This document shows, piece after piece, positions 11,566 through 23,429 of a stretch of 64,000 nt of DNA. Below the pieces are notes generated by a model. The model was not told the origin of the DNA. It worked only from the letters and a program-made list of their open reading frames with translations, and made no database searches. Made by a program: the position numbers and the translations under genes. Location of the stretch: the NCBI GenBank assembly GCA_949751835.1, contig CATKHK010000002.1:682001-746000 (forward strand), given 5' to 3'. Each line of letters begins with the position of its first letter. Position 1 is the stretch's first letter. The stretch is from Blepharisma japonicum. Taxonomy: Eukaryota > Ciliophora > Heterotrichea > Heterotrichida > Blepharismidae.

Positions 11566-12159
11566 ATGATAATAAGAATTCTGCTATTACTCGGCTTTAT
11601 AGTTTCAGCACAAGAGATAGATATAACAATTTCTTTCACTGAATTAGAAGCTCAAGTCCTCGATATTTTAGCAGATTTAACTGAAACAAAGCAAGACTTG
11701 GAATACCAATTTGATGTTTTGGCAAAAATTTCTTTTAACCAGACAATTGCCAATATGATGCAAACAGTTAAAAATTATACAATAAAGACTAGGAGAGCCA
11801 ATAGCAAAATTAATAAAATAACTGATGTTGCCATTCTTGATGTATTTAACTCAGAGCTTGAGAGGAAAAGGGATCTCGCGAACTCACAATTGAATGGGAT
11901 TGAAAAGCACCTTGACAAAGGAACAATGACTAACAGGCTTGAAAAGATCATTGATTTTTGGTATAAGCGTTCTCAAGTCCCTGACAAAGACTTGGAAATT
12001 GTTGTACAAATGGTCGAAAAAAAGGCTGGACAAATCCAATATTTATTAAAGAAAACTTATAGTTTAAATTGGATTTATATTCTGCTCGTCATTATTGCAG
12101 TCGGCGCTATCTTAATATTAAAAGGAGTAATACAAGCACAAAAAAGACATATATTCTAA
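11566..12159 (+). CDS. Type I membrane protein with helical ectodomain
   Basis: Not recognised. The 197-aa product has a signal peptide (MIIRILLLLGFIVSAQ), a helical and probably coiled-coil ectodomain of about 150 residues with few Cys, a single membrane segment (about residues 168-187, WIYILLVIIAVGAILILKG) and a nine-residue basic tail. Two N-glycosylation sequons (NQT, NYT) are visible. No intron or TGA codon is needed. The layout recalls p24-like or adhesin-like small membrane proteins, but no diagnostic motif is present. Confidence 0.75.
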   Translation: MIIRILLLLGFIVSAQEIDITISFTELEAQVLDILADLTETKQDLEYQFDVLAKISFNQTIANMMQTVKNYTIKTRRANSKINKITDVAILDVFNSELERKRDLANSQLNGIEKHLDKGTMTNRLEKIIDFWYKRSQVPDKDLEIVVQMVEKKAGQIQYLLKKTYSLNWIYILLVIIAVGAILILKGVIQAQKRHIF

Positions 12160-12236
12160 CTAATTCCTATATTTGAATTCAAATAAAAACACCTTAAATT
12201 AGAGTAAATCTTGAATTTTAACTATTCATGAGCACG

Positions 12237-12764
12237 CTAAAATACTGTACAGCAAGATTTGTTAAAAAAGCCAATTCGTTTGTATTCATTTAAAAATTGT
12301 ATTTGATAGAAATTCAAAGCTCCTGGCCGATTCTTCCTAATCAAGCTAACAGCGTGGTTTTGGTCTAGTCCTGCCTCCATAAGAGCAATTGCGACAAGCA
12401 CTGGTGCTCTTCCAAGGCCAGCAAGGCAGTGGACAGCTATACTTGGGGTATTCTCCGAAACCTTTTTAATGCTTCCTCCTTCAAAGAAAGTCGTCTTTAC
12501 AAGTTCTAACCACTCAATAATTTTGTTTCTTGGTGGAGCAGATCCATCAGTAAAATAAAGTTCCTAAATAGAGCTTACATGGACTTTGATGCCTTTATTC
12601 TCGAAAATGCGATCATCGTACTTCCCTTCGCATGTTCTAACTAAATGGACCACTCCTTGGGCTGACAGCTCTTCTGCATATTCTTCAGCGTTTTCTTGAG
12701 ATGGGGCATCCATCACGATGAATTTTAAGCCACCTCTTGCGATAACCGAAGGCTTGTTAATCAT
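12237..12764 (-). CDS. PTP4A: PRL/PTP4A-type prenylated tyrosine phosphatase
   Basis: A 170-aa dual-specificity-like phosphatase of the PRL family. The signature loop HCLAGLGRAPV has the catalytic Cys and Arg and, as in PRLs, Ala instead of Ser/Thr after the Arg. The general-acid loop shows D in ELYFTDGSAPP. The C terminus is KSCCTVF, a CaaX box (CTVF) preceded by another Cys as in human PRLs, so membrane anchoring by prenylation is expected. A 15-nt intron (12564-12578) separates the first 62 codons from the rest. PRLs elsewhere bind CNNM magnesium transporters; that role here is inference. Confidence 0.94.
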
Positions 12765-13188
12765 ATTTACAAGTGAGGCTGAAATGGGGATTGATAAGAA
12801 TGTCAGATTAATATCAGATAATAAAAGAAAATGTGATGCATTTCGTTTTATTAGCTGAAATAAGGATATGATAATTATAGTAGAAAAATGTGTTAATTCA
12901 TGAGAGAGTAAGTAATGAATTATTTCAAAATAGATATATAAGATTAATATAGAGAATCCATATTCAATATTTGTGAAAGTAATTTACAGATATTTTCTGA
13001 CAAAATATTCAGAATTTATCAAATTAATACTTCTAAATTAGTGGAGTAAAGCTGAGAAGATGAAGATATTGCTTAGCTTAGATTCTAATTTATATTATAA
13101 AATTAAAAAATTATGTAGATTCATTGATTTATATATCTAAAACAATCATTTCAGCATTGAAATATAATATAAATATAAAAGGGGCCAA
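12765..13188. other. Gene-free AT-rich stretch
   Basis: About 420 bp upstream of the PRL gene with no supported gene or repeat. Confidence 0.5.
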
Positions 13189-13926
13189 ATGTTTAAGTTA
13201 AAGCTTTACAAGTCGTTTTCACTTCACTATCGTCCTTATCTGATGAAGACTATCTTGAAGCTCCAGATCACACTTTGAGGATAATAATCAGAAATATAGA
13301 AGGCAAATTCTTTCAATTGCTTCTTTAAAACTGTCATATTTCTATGTATATAAATGCAGCTTCTCCCTTTCAAATCATAGTTCCAATAAAAAGGATTTTA
13401 GAATGCTTATTTAGCAAATAAAAAAGATGAAATCTTTTTTAAGTATGCAGAATTCAGTGATACCTTGGCTTTATTGATTAAAAAGAAGGACAAGAAATAT
13501 TACTCAAATAAAAAATTTACCAAAAAATGTTTTTAAGTATCACCATATTTTCTGGAGCAAACATTTAATATCTCTTATGGGGGTTATACAAAAATTATTA
13601 CCTTTGAGTATCACGGATTCTTTATGGATCTTGCTACTGATACTCTCCCAGAAGTAGATATTGTTATAAGTCCTAAAGAGATATGAGCTACAAACGATAA
13701 AGATGAGTCGGTAGATACAATTATGAATAAATAATATAAAGAAAGGATGGGAGAAAGCACATGGACTTTTCAACAAATGATTCCTTTTACTTTTTCAAGT
13801 CAGCGATTATATACATTTCTACATATTTTTGATAACTAAAGATATGAAATTCTGATGGGAGTTGATAAGAGTTACCCTCTGATGATAAAAATAAGAATGA
13901 GTTGAGGCATGCAAGGACCCAAGGAC
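13189..13926 (+). pseudogene. Decayed sliding-clamp (PCNA)-like gene, copy A
   Basis: Stretches in three frames line up in order with PCNA: an N-terminal MFKLKL, SLSDEDYLEA, FKYAEFSDTLALLIKKKDKK (PCNA has DNADTLAL), LPEVDIVISPKEIWA, PFTFSSQRLYTFLHIF (PCNA has LTFALRYLNFFTKA) and ILMGVDKSYPLMIKIRMSWG (PCNA has DVPLVVEYKIADMG). The length of about 740 bp suits one clamp gene of roughly 250 codons. The frame is interrupted several times, so I call it a fossil rather than a gene. It is related to the two copies at 32.3-33.9 kb, which share nucleotide stretches such as TCCTTATCTGATGA. Identification is by my own motif reading and is moderate. Confidence 0.55.
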
Positions 13927-14792
13927 CAAATTTTTATTTAAATTACTTAACTTGTTTAATATTATAGATTACTATTTTAATAAAGAAATATATTATATAG
14001 AATCATTTATGTATTTTTCCATATCCATTGTGTTTCTAAAAATATATATTATCATAATAATTAGCAATACTTGAGCTAAGTTCTCTAATGCCAAGTTTTC
14101 AATGTGTAATCTTTTCGAGCCTACTTATAGGATGAAAACTCTTGATTTCGAAAAATCCTAAAAGTTAAATTAATTTTTACTTATATTCATTAAATATCAA
14201 GCAAATTTTTTAGCACTATTAGTTTGATTTCGCAACAACCTCCCTTTTAAACTTGATTAAAATATTCCAATTTAAAACAGAGGATTTTGTTTACAAAAAT
14301 TTTTAAATATAATTATTTTAATTTTAATGTATTTTTTTTAATAATGCTTAATTGTAAATTAAATTGATTCAGTGTAAAAACAATTTGAATATCATTCTAA
14401 ATGAATTGCCTTCATTAAGGAAATATAATAAATTAAGTGCCAATAATGAATGAGAGCTATATTTAAATATAAAAATAGTCAACTCGAAGACTATATTTAA
14501 ATATCTTCTAAATGATCATCGTTTTATCATTTGATGCAAATCTTGATTTGAGATAATTATTCTTTTATTACTATAATAAATTTTTTAAAATACTTATGCA
14601 AAGCTCTGAAAAAAGTCTTCTAAAGACAAAAATTAAGCAATTACGATTATCATCAATCCTAACTTTTTTGTAATTGCAAACAAAGAAAAGCAAATGCTGC
14701 TTAGAATGCGCCTGGGTTCTGCTTAAAATAATCAGCTACTGAGGAATCATTCCAAATGTGCATCCTAATTTAAAAATTTTATTTAAATTTCA
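13927..14792. other. Gene-poor AT-rich stretch
   Basis: About 870 bp without a supportable gene. A 20-codon minus-strand frame at about 14703-14765 ends in a protein-like YFKQNPGAF but is too short to call. Confidence 0.5.
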
Positions 14793-16556
14793 ATGTCAAG
14801 AGTTGATGAAGCTGAAAAGTGAAAGAAAAAAGCAGCCGAGCTTCAATTTAAGGTCAACGAAATGGAAGGAGTCGTTGCAAAACTGCAGAGCGAAGATAAT
14901 ACTTCTGATGCAAAAATCGAAAGTCTAAACAAGCTTCACGCTCAAAAAGTCCGAGCTCTTATGAACTCAATTCAAGAACTCAAAAAGCAAGCAGCAATGG
15001 CAAAAGCTCAGAATAAAGAAAGCAACAGATCAAAACTAATTGATAAATTAAAAACTGAGCTTGTCCAACAAGAAATAGCTATCCAAGCTTTAAGAGAACT
15101 TATAAGAGATGATGAAAAATGCGATGAACAAATAATTGAGTATCTTAATAAAGGCCCACCTCGTATCAGACCTCTTAGCAGAGAAGAAATGAGAATCCAG
15201 ATAAGAAGATTAAAAGGAAAGCTCTCAACTACATCAAAACGGTCTTCAGAACAAGCATTAGACGATTTAGATAGAATTTTAAACCCTCCTGACCTTGAAG
15301 AAAATGAAGAAATGAGAAATATTGACCCTCTCCAAAATGAAAAAATTATTGAACTATTAGAAGAAATTGAGAATTTAAAGCTTGATTTAAAATCTAAAGA
15401 AACTGCTGTAGAAAGCTTGAAAAAACAAAATAAAAAGCTCAACGAAGCACTGCAAAGTATGCAGTTGAAAGAAAATGGGTATGAAATACTTGATATTCAA
15501 GTAAATAAGCTTTCGGTGGAAAGGGAAGAACTAGTTTCACAGTTAAATCAGAACGCTCACATTGAAGGACAAACTTTAGCTAGGCATGATGAACTACAAG
15601 TTGGGCTAAAAGCAGCTCAAGAACAGATAAATGGATTGAAGAAAAAGCTTGAAAATAATGTGGTAGAAAGGCAAAAATCCCTTAAAGAAATCGAAAGACT
15701 GCAAAAAGAGCTTGCAATGAGCTTGGCAAGTGTTAGAGATCTAGAAGGACAAATGGCATCTCATGCTACAGACTCTGATAGTAAGTTGCATGATCTTCAT
15801 GCTTTACTTTTAAAAAAAGATACAAAAATTGCTGATCTGGAAACAAATGTAATAGAAAAAGATAACGAAATCGCTGAACTTAAAGCACAGCAAGCGCAGC
15901 TTGTAAGAAAGGACACAGAAGATGGAAAAGAATTTGAAATCGAGGTTTTAAGAGCCAAAGTCAAACAGTTGACACAAAAAGCCAATGTTCCTGAAGACTT
16001 AATAGCTGCAGAAAGAGCAGAAACTGAAAAATACAAGCAAAGAGTAAAAGATTTAGCCAGACAGGTTGCAGAGCTCCAAGAGCAGGTGGAATACTTAGAG
16101 CAGCACAACATTGAAGCCCAAAGACAAGGATCTGCGTTATATCTGGCTGGAAAAAGACCTCAAGAACCCAAACTACCTGCAGACTACCAAACTACAAAAG
16201 ATCTATGCGAAAGGCTAAAATCTGAAATCAGAGAAATAAAAATCCAGCTACAAACCAGAGACAGAGAACTGTTAGAAGCCAGAAATGAGCTTAACAGCCA
16301 AAAAGCTGCTGTGGTTGGACTCAGGCAAAAAGTAAAACAAACTGATGAAGAAAAAGTCGTCCTTGAACAAAAAATTTTTGGATTTTCTGCACAGAAGCAA
16401 AGTGCAATCGACGAAAATTCTACGATAAAAGAAAAAGTTATTGAGCAGTGCAGAGATGTAATTCCAAAACTAAGAGTAGGCATTCCTCCTCAATATAATG
16501 CAGTGCAGCTATTAAAAGCTTCTAGAGATGTGATGAATAGGCTTGTGAGAGGCTAA
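14793..16556 (+). CDS. Long coiled-coil protein
   Basis: A 587-aa, almost wholly alpha-helical protein with heptad patterns across residues 1-540, rich in Glu, Lys, Gln and Leu, and a short non-coiled C terminus (RDVIPKLRVGIPPQYN). The start at 14793 (MSRVDEAEKWKKKAAEL) was chosen because a TGA read as Trp at codon 10 extends the coiled coil to an upstream ATG in frame. There is no signal peptide or membrane segment. It resembles basal-body, ciliary or cytoskeletal scaffold proteins in composition, but no family motif was recognised, so the role is open. Confidence 0.85.
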
Positions 16557-16602
16557 TAATAATTTTAAAAAATATAAAAAATTTCCAATATATATTTATC
16601 TA

Positions 16603-17700
16603 ATGGGAAGTTGCAATTTTAAATCTGAAGAGCCCGATCCAACAGTCTCAATCTCGAAGACTCATTTTCAATTTCAATACGTCATTGGCAAAGGTGGCTT
16701 TGGAAAAGTCTGAAGGGTGGAATTAAAAAGAACTCGAGAAATCTTTGCAATGAAAGAAATGGCAAAAGCCAGAATCCTCGCCAAAAAAAGCGTAAATTCA
16801 GTTTTAAACGAGCGAAGACTTTTGTCCATGCTAAAACATCCTTTTATAGTGAACATGAAATATGCATTTCAGGATCGGGATAATCTGTATTTAGTGATGG
16901 ACTTATTAACAGGCGGAGACTTAAGATTTCAGCTAGGAAAACATAAAAAATTTACTGAAGAACAAACGAAATTTTTTGTAGCATGTATTATCATTGGGCT
17001 GGAATTTTTACACACCAACGGTGTGCTGCATAGAGATATCAAACCAGAAAATTTGGTACTGGATAATAGAGGATATGTAAGGATAACCGACTTCGGAATT
17101 GCAAGAGTCTGGAATCCTGACAACGCAAAAGATACCAGCGGAACTCCAGGGTATATGGCTCCTGAAGTCATGTGCAGGCAAAATCATGGAGTTGCTGCTG
17201 ATTATTTTGCTGTTGGGATTATTGCTTATGAATTCATGTGCGGTAGAAGACCATATCTCGGAAAATCTAGGAAAGAAATAAGAGATCAGATATTAGCAAG
17301 GCAAGTACAAATAAAAAGAAACGAAATTCCAGAAGACTGGAGTGTTGAGTCAGCTGATTTTATTAATAAAGTAACTGATATATAGCTCATACAAAGAAAG
17401 CCCACAAATAGACTAGGACTTAATGGTCCTACTGAAGTAAAAGAACATCCTTGATTTAAGGACTTCGAATGGGCAAAGGTTGAAGCTCGTTCTTTGGTTT
17501 CCCCATTTATACCAAACCAAGGCGAAGAAAACTTTGATATGAGACTTCAGCTTTCTGATGATCCATGGAAGGATGCAGACAGCGAAGCTCTACAACAAAG
17601 CGCGACTTTGCTTAATTCAAACACTGCACAAAATTTATTTGCTGGGTATTTTTTTGATATCAATCAAAATAATCAGGCAGATAATTTATCAACTAAATAA
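16603..17700 (+). CDS. AGC kinase, STK32/YANK-like, possibly N-myristoylated
   Basis: A 360-aa kinase. Motifs: IGKGGFGKVW (the W is a TGA codon), FAMKEM, HRDIKPEN, DFGIA, SGTPGYMAPE. Similarity to STK32/YANK kinases is visible in MDLLTGGDLRFQL, YEFMCGRRPYLGKSRKEI and in the tail FIPNQGEENFD, which matches the YANK FIPNKG tail. A 15-nt intron (17371-17385, GTAACTGATATATAG) separates INK from LIQRKPTNRLG. The N terminus MGSCNF carries Gly2 and a nearby Cys, compatible with myristoylation and membrane attachment, as known for YANKs. The gene follows the coiled-coil gene by 46 bp. Confidence 0.92.
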
Positions 17701-18153
17701 AATTAATTTTTTATAACTTTTCTTTAGATTTGATGGGATATACATAATCTTTATTAAGCAAGATAAAAAAGATAAGAAAGATAAGCTCTCCAGAGATGTG
17801 AGTCATGATTGATCCTAATTGTTTCTTTTATTTGCTGTTCTAGGTGAATAAATTAAAATGGATTTAATTGTTGTGATATCTAATTTTTCTAGTTTTCATG
17901 CCTAATGAATTGAAAATTTTTTAGATTTTTTCTGCATTTGGAGAAGAAACTGGGAGTTTTCAGTTTAATAATTAATTTATTGGGGTGAAAAAATTAATTC
18001 TTTTTGGTTTTTATTTTTACTTGTAATACATAATAAGCAATCAAATCTCATGATTTTTGACACTGAAAACTCATAAAAATCAAAAAGTTGGTCTGAAATA
18101 ATTATTTATTGTCCATATAAGGACCAGAAACCACCATTGATAATAATTAAATA
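17701..18153. other. Promoter-side intergenic region with inverted repeat
   Basis: About 450 bp before the EF-hand gene. It contains an 11-bp inverted repeat, GAGTTTTCAGT at 17954-17964 and ACTGAAAACTC at 18062-18072, separated by 97 bp. No ORF is supported. Confidence 0.5.
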
Positions 18154-18402
18154 ATGGTCGATCAAGCTCGGGTAGCTGAAGTAACTAAGGGCATCTTCAA
18201 TTTTGCTGATACTGATGGATCAGGAGCTCTTGATAGAGAAGAGTTCAAGACTGCACTTGCGAAAATGATTGCTGAGCATGGGATGAGTCCCCTTACTGAC
18301 GAACAGTTCGACCAAGAATTTACAGGACTTGATGTCGATGGAAATGGGCTTATTGACGAACATGAGCTTCAAGCACTAGTTGCTAGGCTCTTATCAGCTT
18401 AA
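18154..18402 (+). CDS. Small two-EF-hand calcium-binding protein
   Basis: An 82-aa protein with two canonical EF-hand loops: DTDGSGALDREE (residues 19-30) and DVDGNGLIDEHE (60-71). Both keep the Asp/Asn/Glu ligands at positions 1, 3, 5 and 12, so both should bind calcium. The length equals half a calmodulin, like S100 or calbindin-type ciliate calcium proteins, but no specific family is claimed. There is no signal peptide or lipidation motif (MVDQ), so it is probably cytosolic. No intron is present. Confidence 0.92.
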   Translation: MVDQARVAEVTKGIFNFADTDGSGALDREEFKTALAKMIAEHGMSPLTDEQFDQEFTGLDVDGNGLIDEHELQALVARLLSA

Positions 18403-18607
18403 GCTTAAAAAAGCTTTGCTTAATTATGTTAAGCAAAACTTAATTAATTTCTTCTTAAAAAATAAGCTCCTATTAATTTTCTGACCTTTTTCCTATCAGT
18501 AGTTGCTATTTATATGTTTTTGGATGAAATTGAATTATGGTTTCACTTATGATTTTCAATGATTTAAAAGACAATTTTAATGAAAACGTTAACTAATTGA
18601 TAATTTT

Positions 18608-19439
18608 CTACTCGAGATCCATTGCTGAGACTTCAGTTATAACTAAAGGATACTCTTTCTTGACAGCTAAGGTAAAACTTACGAGTAACTCCTCTTGGGA
18701 AATTGTATTCAATTGTGCTCTTATATGCCTTGTGATTATAGTTTCTAAGTGTTCTCTTGTGGTCATGCCCATCTTTATCCACAGCGACCAAATCAACTGA
18801 GCTTCCTGACCCTAAGTCATTGAAAATTCCAGCTTCCACAGCTTTTGCGGCCAATTGCATAGCTTCTTCTTTCTAAATAGCCCTTACAGTCATATGGTCT
18901 CTGTATTCAGTCTCAAACATACTCATAGCTGCTAAGCTTCCAGACCCCATGGTATGGAATGGATGATGCCGATAAGTCCCATCAGCAGAAATCATAAACA
19001 ACTGTGGGCCGCTTGCATCAACTCCTCCTACAATTAGATATGCACCGATGTTCCCTCCATACTTAAACAAGTGCTCTGTCAGCAAAGTAATCGCAGTAAT
19101 TACTCTGCTTTGCCGACCTGAATATAATCTGAGTAATTCAAGCTGATAGCCTATGTTGAGAGTGACATGCTCTAAATCAGCGGCTGTACCAGCTCCTGCA
19201 GCAAAAATATTAGGAGCTAGCATATGTAGTTTGTCACACATCTTGTCTAGGACCATTGATCCTCCTGTAGCTCTGGTGTCTGCACCTAAAACGACTCCGC
19301 CTTCATACATTAATCCTACAATAGTTGTTCCAGTTTTGGTATAAGGCTTGGGAGCGACTCCTTGGTCTAAAAGGTTTTTATTCCTTTCAAATAGATCATG
19401 GTTGAAGCCATCAATTGGGAGCTGATCTAAATAATCCAT
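18608..19439 (-). CDS. PSMB7: 20S proteasome subunit beta type-2 (PSMB7 orthologue)
   Basis: A 266-aa catalytic beta2 subunit, which gives trypsin-like cleavage. The propeptide ends at Gly37 and mature Thr38 follows (KTGTTIVGLMYEGG). Catalytic Asp and Lys lie in ADTRAT and DKMCDKLH, and GSGSLAAMSMFE is the conserved beta-subunit helix. Two mini-introns are required: 18873-18887 (15 nt) and 18667-18682 (16 nt); removing the second gives GVTPVKKEYPLVITEV, which fits the beta2 C-terminal arm. The length matches the family. Assembly occurs with propeptide autolysis by family knowledge. Confidence 0.96.
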
Positions 19440-19550
19440 CTTTATAGCAATTTCCTTAATATTTCATAAATTAATCCTTCTGAAGCTTAATATCTGATTA
19501 AAATTTATTAATAATAGGAAATAAAATATCTGATCGAATAATATGTTAAG

Positions 19551-19727
19551 CTAGAATTTAGAATTATGAGCCGTAGGAGGAGAGGTCTTGGCTTCTGGTA
19601 GTTGCTCGTCTGAAGCCTTTTTTTCATCGCAGCATTCTGATAGCTTAGAAAAGGCAGCGAAAGAAATCACTCCTAAAACAAAACCCACTGATGCATAGAC
19701 TATCATAAGCTTAGTATCTTTATCCAT
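19551..19727 (-). CDS. 58-residue single-pass membrane protein
   Basis: A short ORF: MDKDTKLMIVYASVGFVLGV then ISFAAFSKLSECCDE, a hydrophobic helix of about 20 residues near the N terminus followed by a polar tail (KKASDEQLPEAKTSPP). It lies in the 313-bp gap between proteasome beta2 and NPHP4, with an ATG preceded by A/T-rich sequence and a TAG stop. The clean membrane-then-tail layout and the position between genes favour a real gene, but no family is recognised and it could be chance. Confidence 0.5.
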   Translation of the reverse strand: MDKDTKLMIVYASVGFVLGVISFAAFSKLSECCDEKKASDEQLPEAKTSPPTAHNSKF

Positions 19728-19752
19728 TTTAATTATAAATTTTCATTTAAGT

Positions 19753-22700
19753 TTATTCGTAATCAATCTTAAATAATAAGCACTCAAAAATATTTTCTTC
19801 AGAATCCGTCGCAAATACACACACTTCAGCTGGATTAGGCTGTGAAGTTGCTGGAGCATGCACCCATAAGTATCCTTTCGCTCCTCCTTCCAATGAAATT
19901 CTTGGCTCTTTAATTTCTAGTACATTTGGATGTGACGATCTAAAGTGGAAAATAGCCCAAGACTGGCTTCTGTTCACAAACAGCACCCTTTTATCTGTTG
20001 GCTGCCCCAGTTTGCATTTAACTTCATAAATTTGTGTAATTGTTGCTGCAGAGCTCTCAATCCTAATAATCCATGCATGCACCAACTGTCTATGGAAAAT
20101 ATCCACACAATGCACCCTTACCCTTTGTATTTGTGGAGTGTCTGATCTAATCATAACAGGTAAACTATTTACACTTCTCGGCAATAACGTGAATGGTTTA
20201 TCATGAGGTGATGGGAAAAACACAGAATTATCTTTTGAACTAAATAAAGCAACAGTTCGAGCTTCATCTCCTGGGCATGCTAGTCTTATAGCAGTTGCTT
20301 GACCCATGGTTACATTTACGTCAACTCCTACTAAGGAGTGAAGTTTAATTTCCCAGTTTGCGACAACCTCACTGCAATACGGGTCATCATATGCGACTAA
20401 GCTGAAGCTTAAAATGTTAGGGGCTGGCGGGGTTTTTAGCTCGACACTGATTTCACGCTCATTTTCCCATTGGACTATAGCTTTATCTAGGCTGCAATGC
20501 AGGATTGGCTTAGTTAGTGTTTCAGAGCTGTAAAGAGGAGGGATGGCAAGCTTGACAGTGCGATTTTCACATTCATAGAAACGCAAAATTTGGTCGACAG
20601 GTGAAGACTCAGGGACTACTTCTAGTTCCATTGCGCAGATTGGGGAGCCTTTGCTTTGGTGGATCCATGCTGTGATCATTTTTGGCTGAGGATTCCAAGA
20701 AATGAATTTAAAGATAATAGGACAGGACTCCCCAGGTCTTAATATTATAGAGTTATCTGGCGTTATCATATCATATTCAAGTGGTCTATCATAGTTGAAA
20801 TGATTTACCCACCATTGCCATTCTGATACATCTTTGACAACGCTAAGCTCTTTATCTTCTATAATAACGCTAAAGCATTCTTCTCCTATTTGTGGATTTC
20901 TCAGCATGTATTGGAATGTAAAAGCCTGCCCAACTCTTGCGTGGATTTTTTCTGCTGTGCTCATATATTCTCTTAAAGCTTGTTTTATGGCCATTGGCTT
21001 TCTGGATTCTCTGATAATAGAAATTTCTTTTAATAGTTTTTCTTTGTCTCAGTCCTCACTTGTGATTTGTTGGGTTTGCGATTTTCTGAACTCCATAACT
21101 CTCAGCCTTTTTCTTTGGTCTTCGTTATCAATTGCAATTGGTTTTTCATCTGGAAGCGGCACAAGTACTTTACTTCTTACTTTATATTTATGTCTTGCTT
21201 GTGGGCCTGTTAGCTTCAACGCATCTTGAGAAGGCTGAAGTCTCACTGATGGTGCTATCCCTTGATTTCTCAATAAAATCTGCAAAGAGCCAATCTGCTC
21301 TTTATTTTCATCGAACACTGGATACTCTTTAGTAGAAACAACACTAGCTTTTCCTTGCCTAACAACTTCTACAAGATTTATCTTAGCATTCCCTATATGA
21401 ATGTGGCTTTCTGCGTTCCAAACTTCAATACTTAAGCTTTTTTTCATTAGATATTTAGCAAAATCCACTTGGTCCCATGCAGGAGGTTCCACTTCAAACT
21501 TCATAAGTAACTCAGGATTCGGGCCATCTTTTTCAAGGACCCAAGGAACTCCTGCATCACCTGTTTTTATAGTCACTGGCTCAGTCATACTGTGAGGAAA
21601 TACATAAAATCTGACTCCGAAGCAGACTCGGCTAGGCATTCTTGACCCTCGTACTGGAGGACGGTATGCAAGAAATTGGATGACAAAATTTGCAGCTTTT
21701 AAAGGGTCTTGAGCTTCTATATCAAGCCGTGGCCGAATTCCAGTAAATTCTTCATTGTCCATAAGACCTCTAATTCCTGCTCTGACGAGGCGGGCTTTGT
21801 CAGCTCGACTAAGTGCTCTGGGCATGTCTAAAGGCATAGTAGCAAAAGATGTTTCAGGTCTTTGTCCATTGAGTGGCACAGGAGCTATGGCATCAATGTA
21901 GCTGAAATCAACGTTAGAGTCATATGCAGACTGTATGTTTTGAGTTTGATATTGAGGTTGAGGTTGCATTACAGGGGTCATGACTGGTCTTTGAATAGTT
22001 TGAGCTTGTGATGGCCTAATTTCGATACTTTGAATTTGAGTTAGCTGAGGAGGGCTTGATGGTCGTGGTATAGGTATCAGCTGAGGACCTGCTTGTGGCA
22101 TTGTCCTTGCTTTTTGAAGCTCAGCTTCTAGCTGCTGTATTTTTCTCTGCAAATTAGCTTGTTCCTGTCTATGCCTCAAATCATCTTCTGGGTTTCCTTC
22201 TTTAATGCTTGTAATATATTGAGTTTGCACCATAGGAGCTGATCCTTCTTTCATGGACAGATTAAAGAAGACTTGAATATCTAGGCTTACACCCCAAAGC
22301 ATTTTCCCAGACACACTTCTTCCTGGGCCTGGAATCATAAACACGTTATAGTCGCCTTCTTTAAAATTCAAATGAGGAGCCCATGCAAGGGCTACTTTTA
22401 GCATTTCACCTGGTGCGCCTGGCTTAGGAATTTCTAAAGCACATTCAAGCTCAAAGACAATAGCGATTAATGGGTCAATAGCAGCATCCCTTAGAGTAAT
22501 TAGTGTAGAAGCGACAAAGGAGTCTTCAAATCTTTTCAAGAAAGCTACACTTTCTGGGCCGCCTCCTCCTAAATAGTGCCATGAGTTATGGAGACCAACA
22601 GTAACTCTAAGCTCAGTTATTCTGACAGGCCGAGAGTCAGCTCCAAATGCTTCTTTTCTTCAGGCTTCAGCGAAGCTTTTTATTCTGTCTTCTATTTCTT

Positions 22701-23346
22701 GTGCTCTTGGTATTTCAATATTTTTCAAAAATAAATTTGCTGTTGGGCCAAGTGCAATGTGTTCAGCAGGGTTGGAAGGCAGATATCTCCCAGCCACCCC
22801 AGGAAGAATTTCATGTGGGCCACAAAAAGTGTCTGGTGGGAGCAGTCCATATACGATTCGCAGCTCTTCAAAAGCTTGTATTTCATAATTCAAAAAGAAC
22901 CCGGGCTTAGGTAAAGGATTCTGAGAAATGGTCAAATTTCTCAAACTTCCTGAGTATAAAGGAGATTTTTGGCGTTCATTTTCTTTGAAGCAGATTAGTC
23001 TAGTCCATCCTATTGGCTTTCTTCCTATAACATTATTAGCTGACTGTGTAATTTCTAAAATTTCACATACAGCTTCAACATCTTCATCAGTAATTGTAGT
23101 ATGATAATACACCACCAGTTCTTGGCCAAATACAAAAGTTCTCCCAAAGAAGGTACTTTCTGATTTTTTATAAAACGTTATCGAAAACTGCAGAGACTCC
23201 ATTGGGACTTGAGCCCCTTCAAGACCATGCAAAATGAGCATAAATGGGATGCTAGCAGTTGATCTGCGTGTTTTATCTGGCGCAGGGACTGAATCGTGGA
23301 AGTTTGTATTTCGAGACCATTCTATGAGTGCCGTGTTATCTGACAT
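19753..23346 (-). CDS. NPHP4: Nephrocystin-4-like ciliary transition-zone protein
   Basis: A 1,197-aa protein in a single exon with two in-frame TGA codons read as Trp (near 22664 and 21046). Similarity to NPHP4 is seen in order: FFGRTFVFGQ near the N terminus, the central FVIQFLAYRP with SLSIEVWNAESHIHIGNAKI and VVRQGKASVVSTKEY, and the C-terminal Ig-like region with PVDQILRFYECENRTVKLAI. The C terminus (ECLLFKIDYE) ends as NPHP4 does. A Pro/Gln-rich linker lies around residues 390-480. NPHP4 is part of the NPHP1-4-8 module gating the ciliary transition zone, which suits a ciliate. Human NPHP4 is about 1,426 aa, so this one is somewhat shorter. Confidence 0.88.
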
Positions 23347-23429
23347 TATTTGAACTATAAATGAATTTTAAATTGCTATCCTATGCAAACCTATAAAACT
23401 CTAATTTTCAATTACTTTCAATGGTAAGC

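Noticed and set aside
14703-14765. 20-codon frame ending YFKQNPGAF
   Set aside because: It looks protein-like but is too short, with no splice partner found upstream.
12765-14792. Hidden mobile element in the gene-poor 2-kb region
   Set aside because: No terminal inverted repeats, transposase motifs or target duplications were seen; only the clamp-like fossil stands out.
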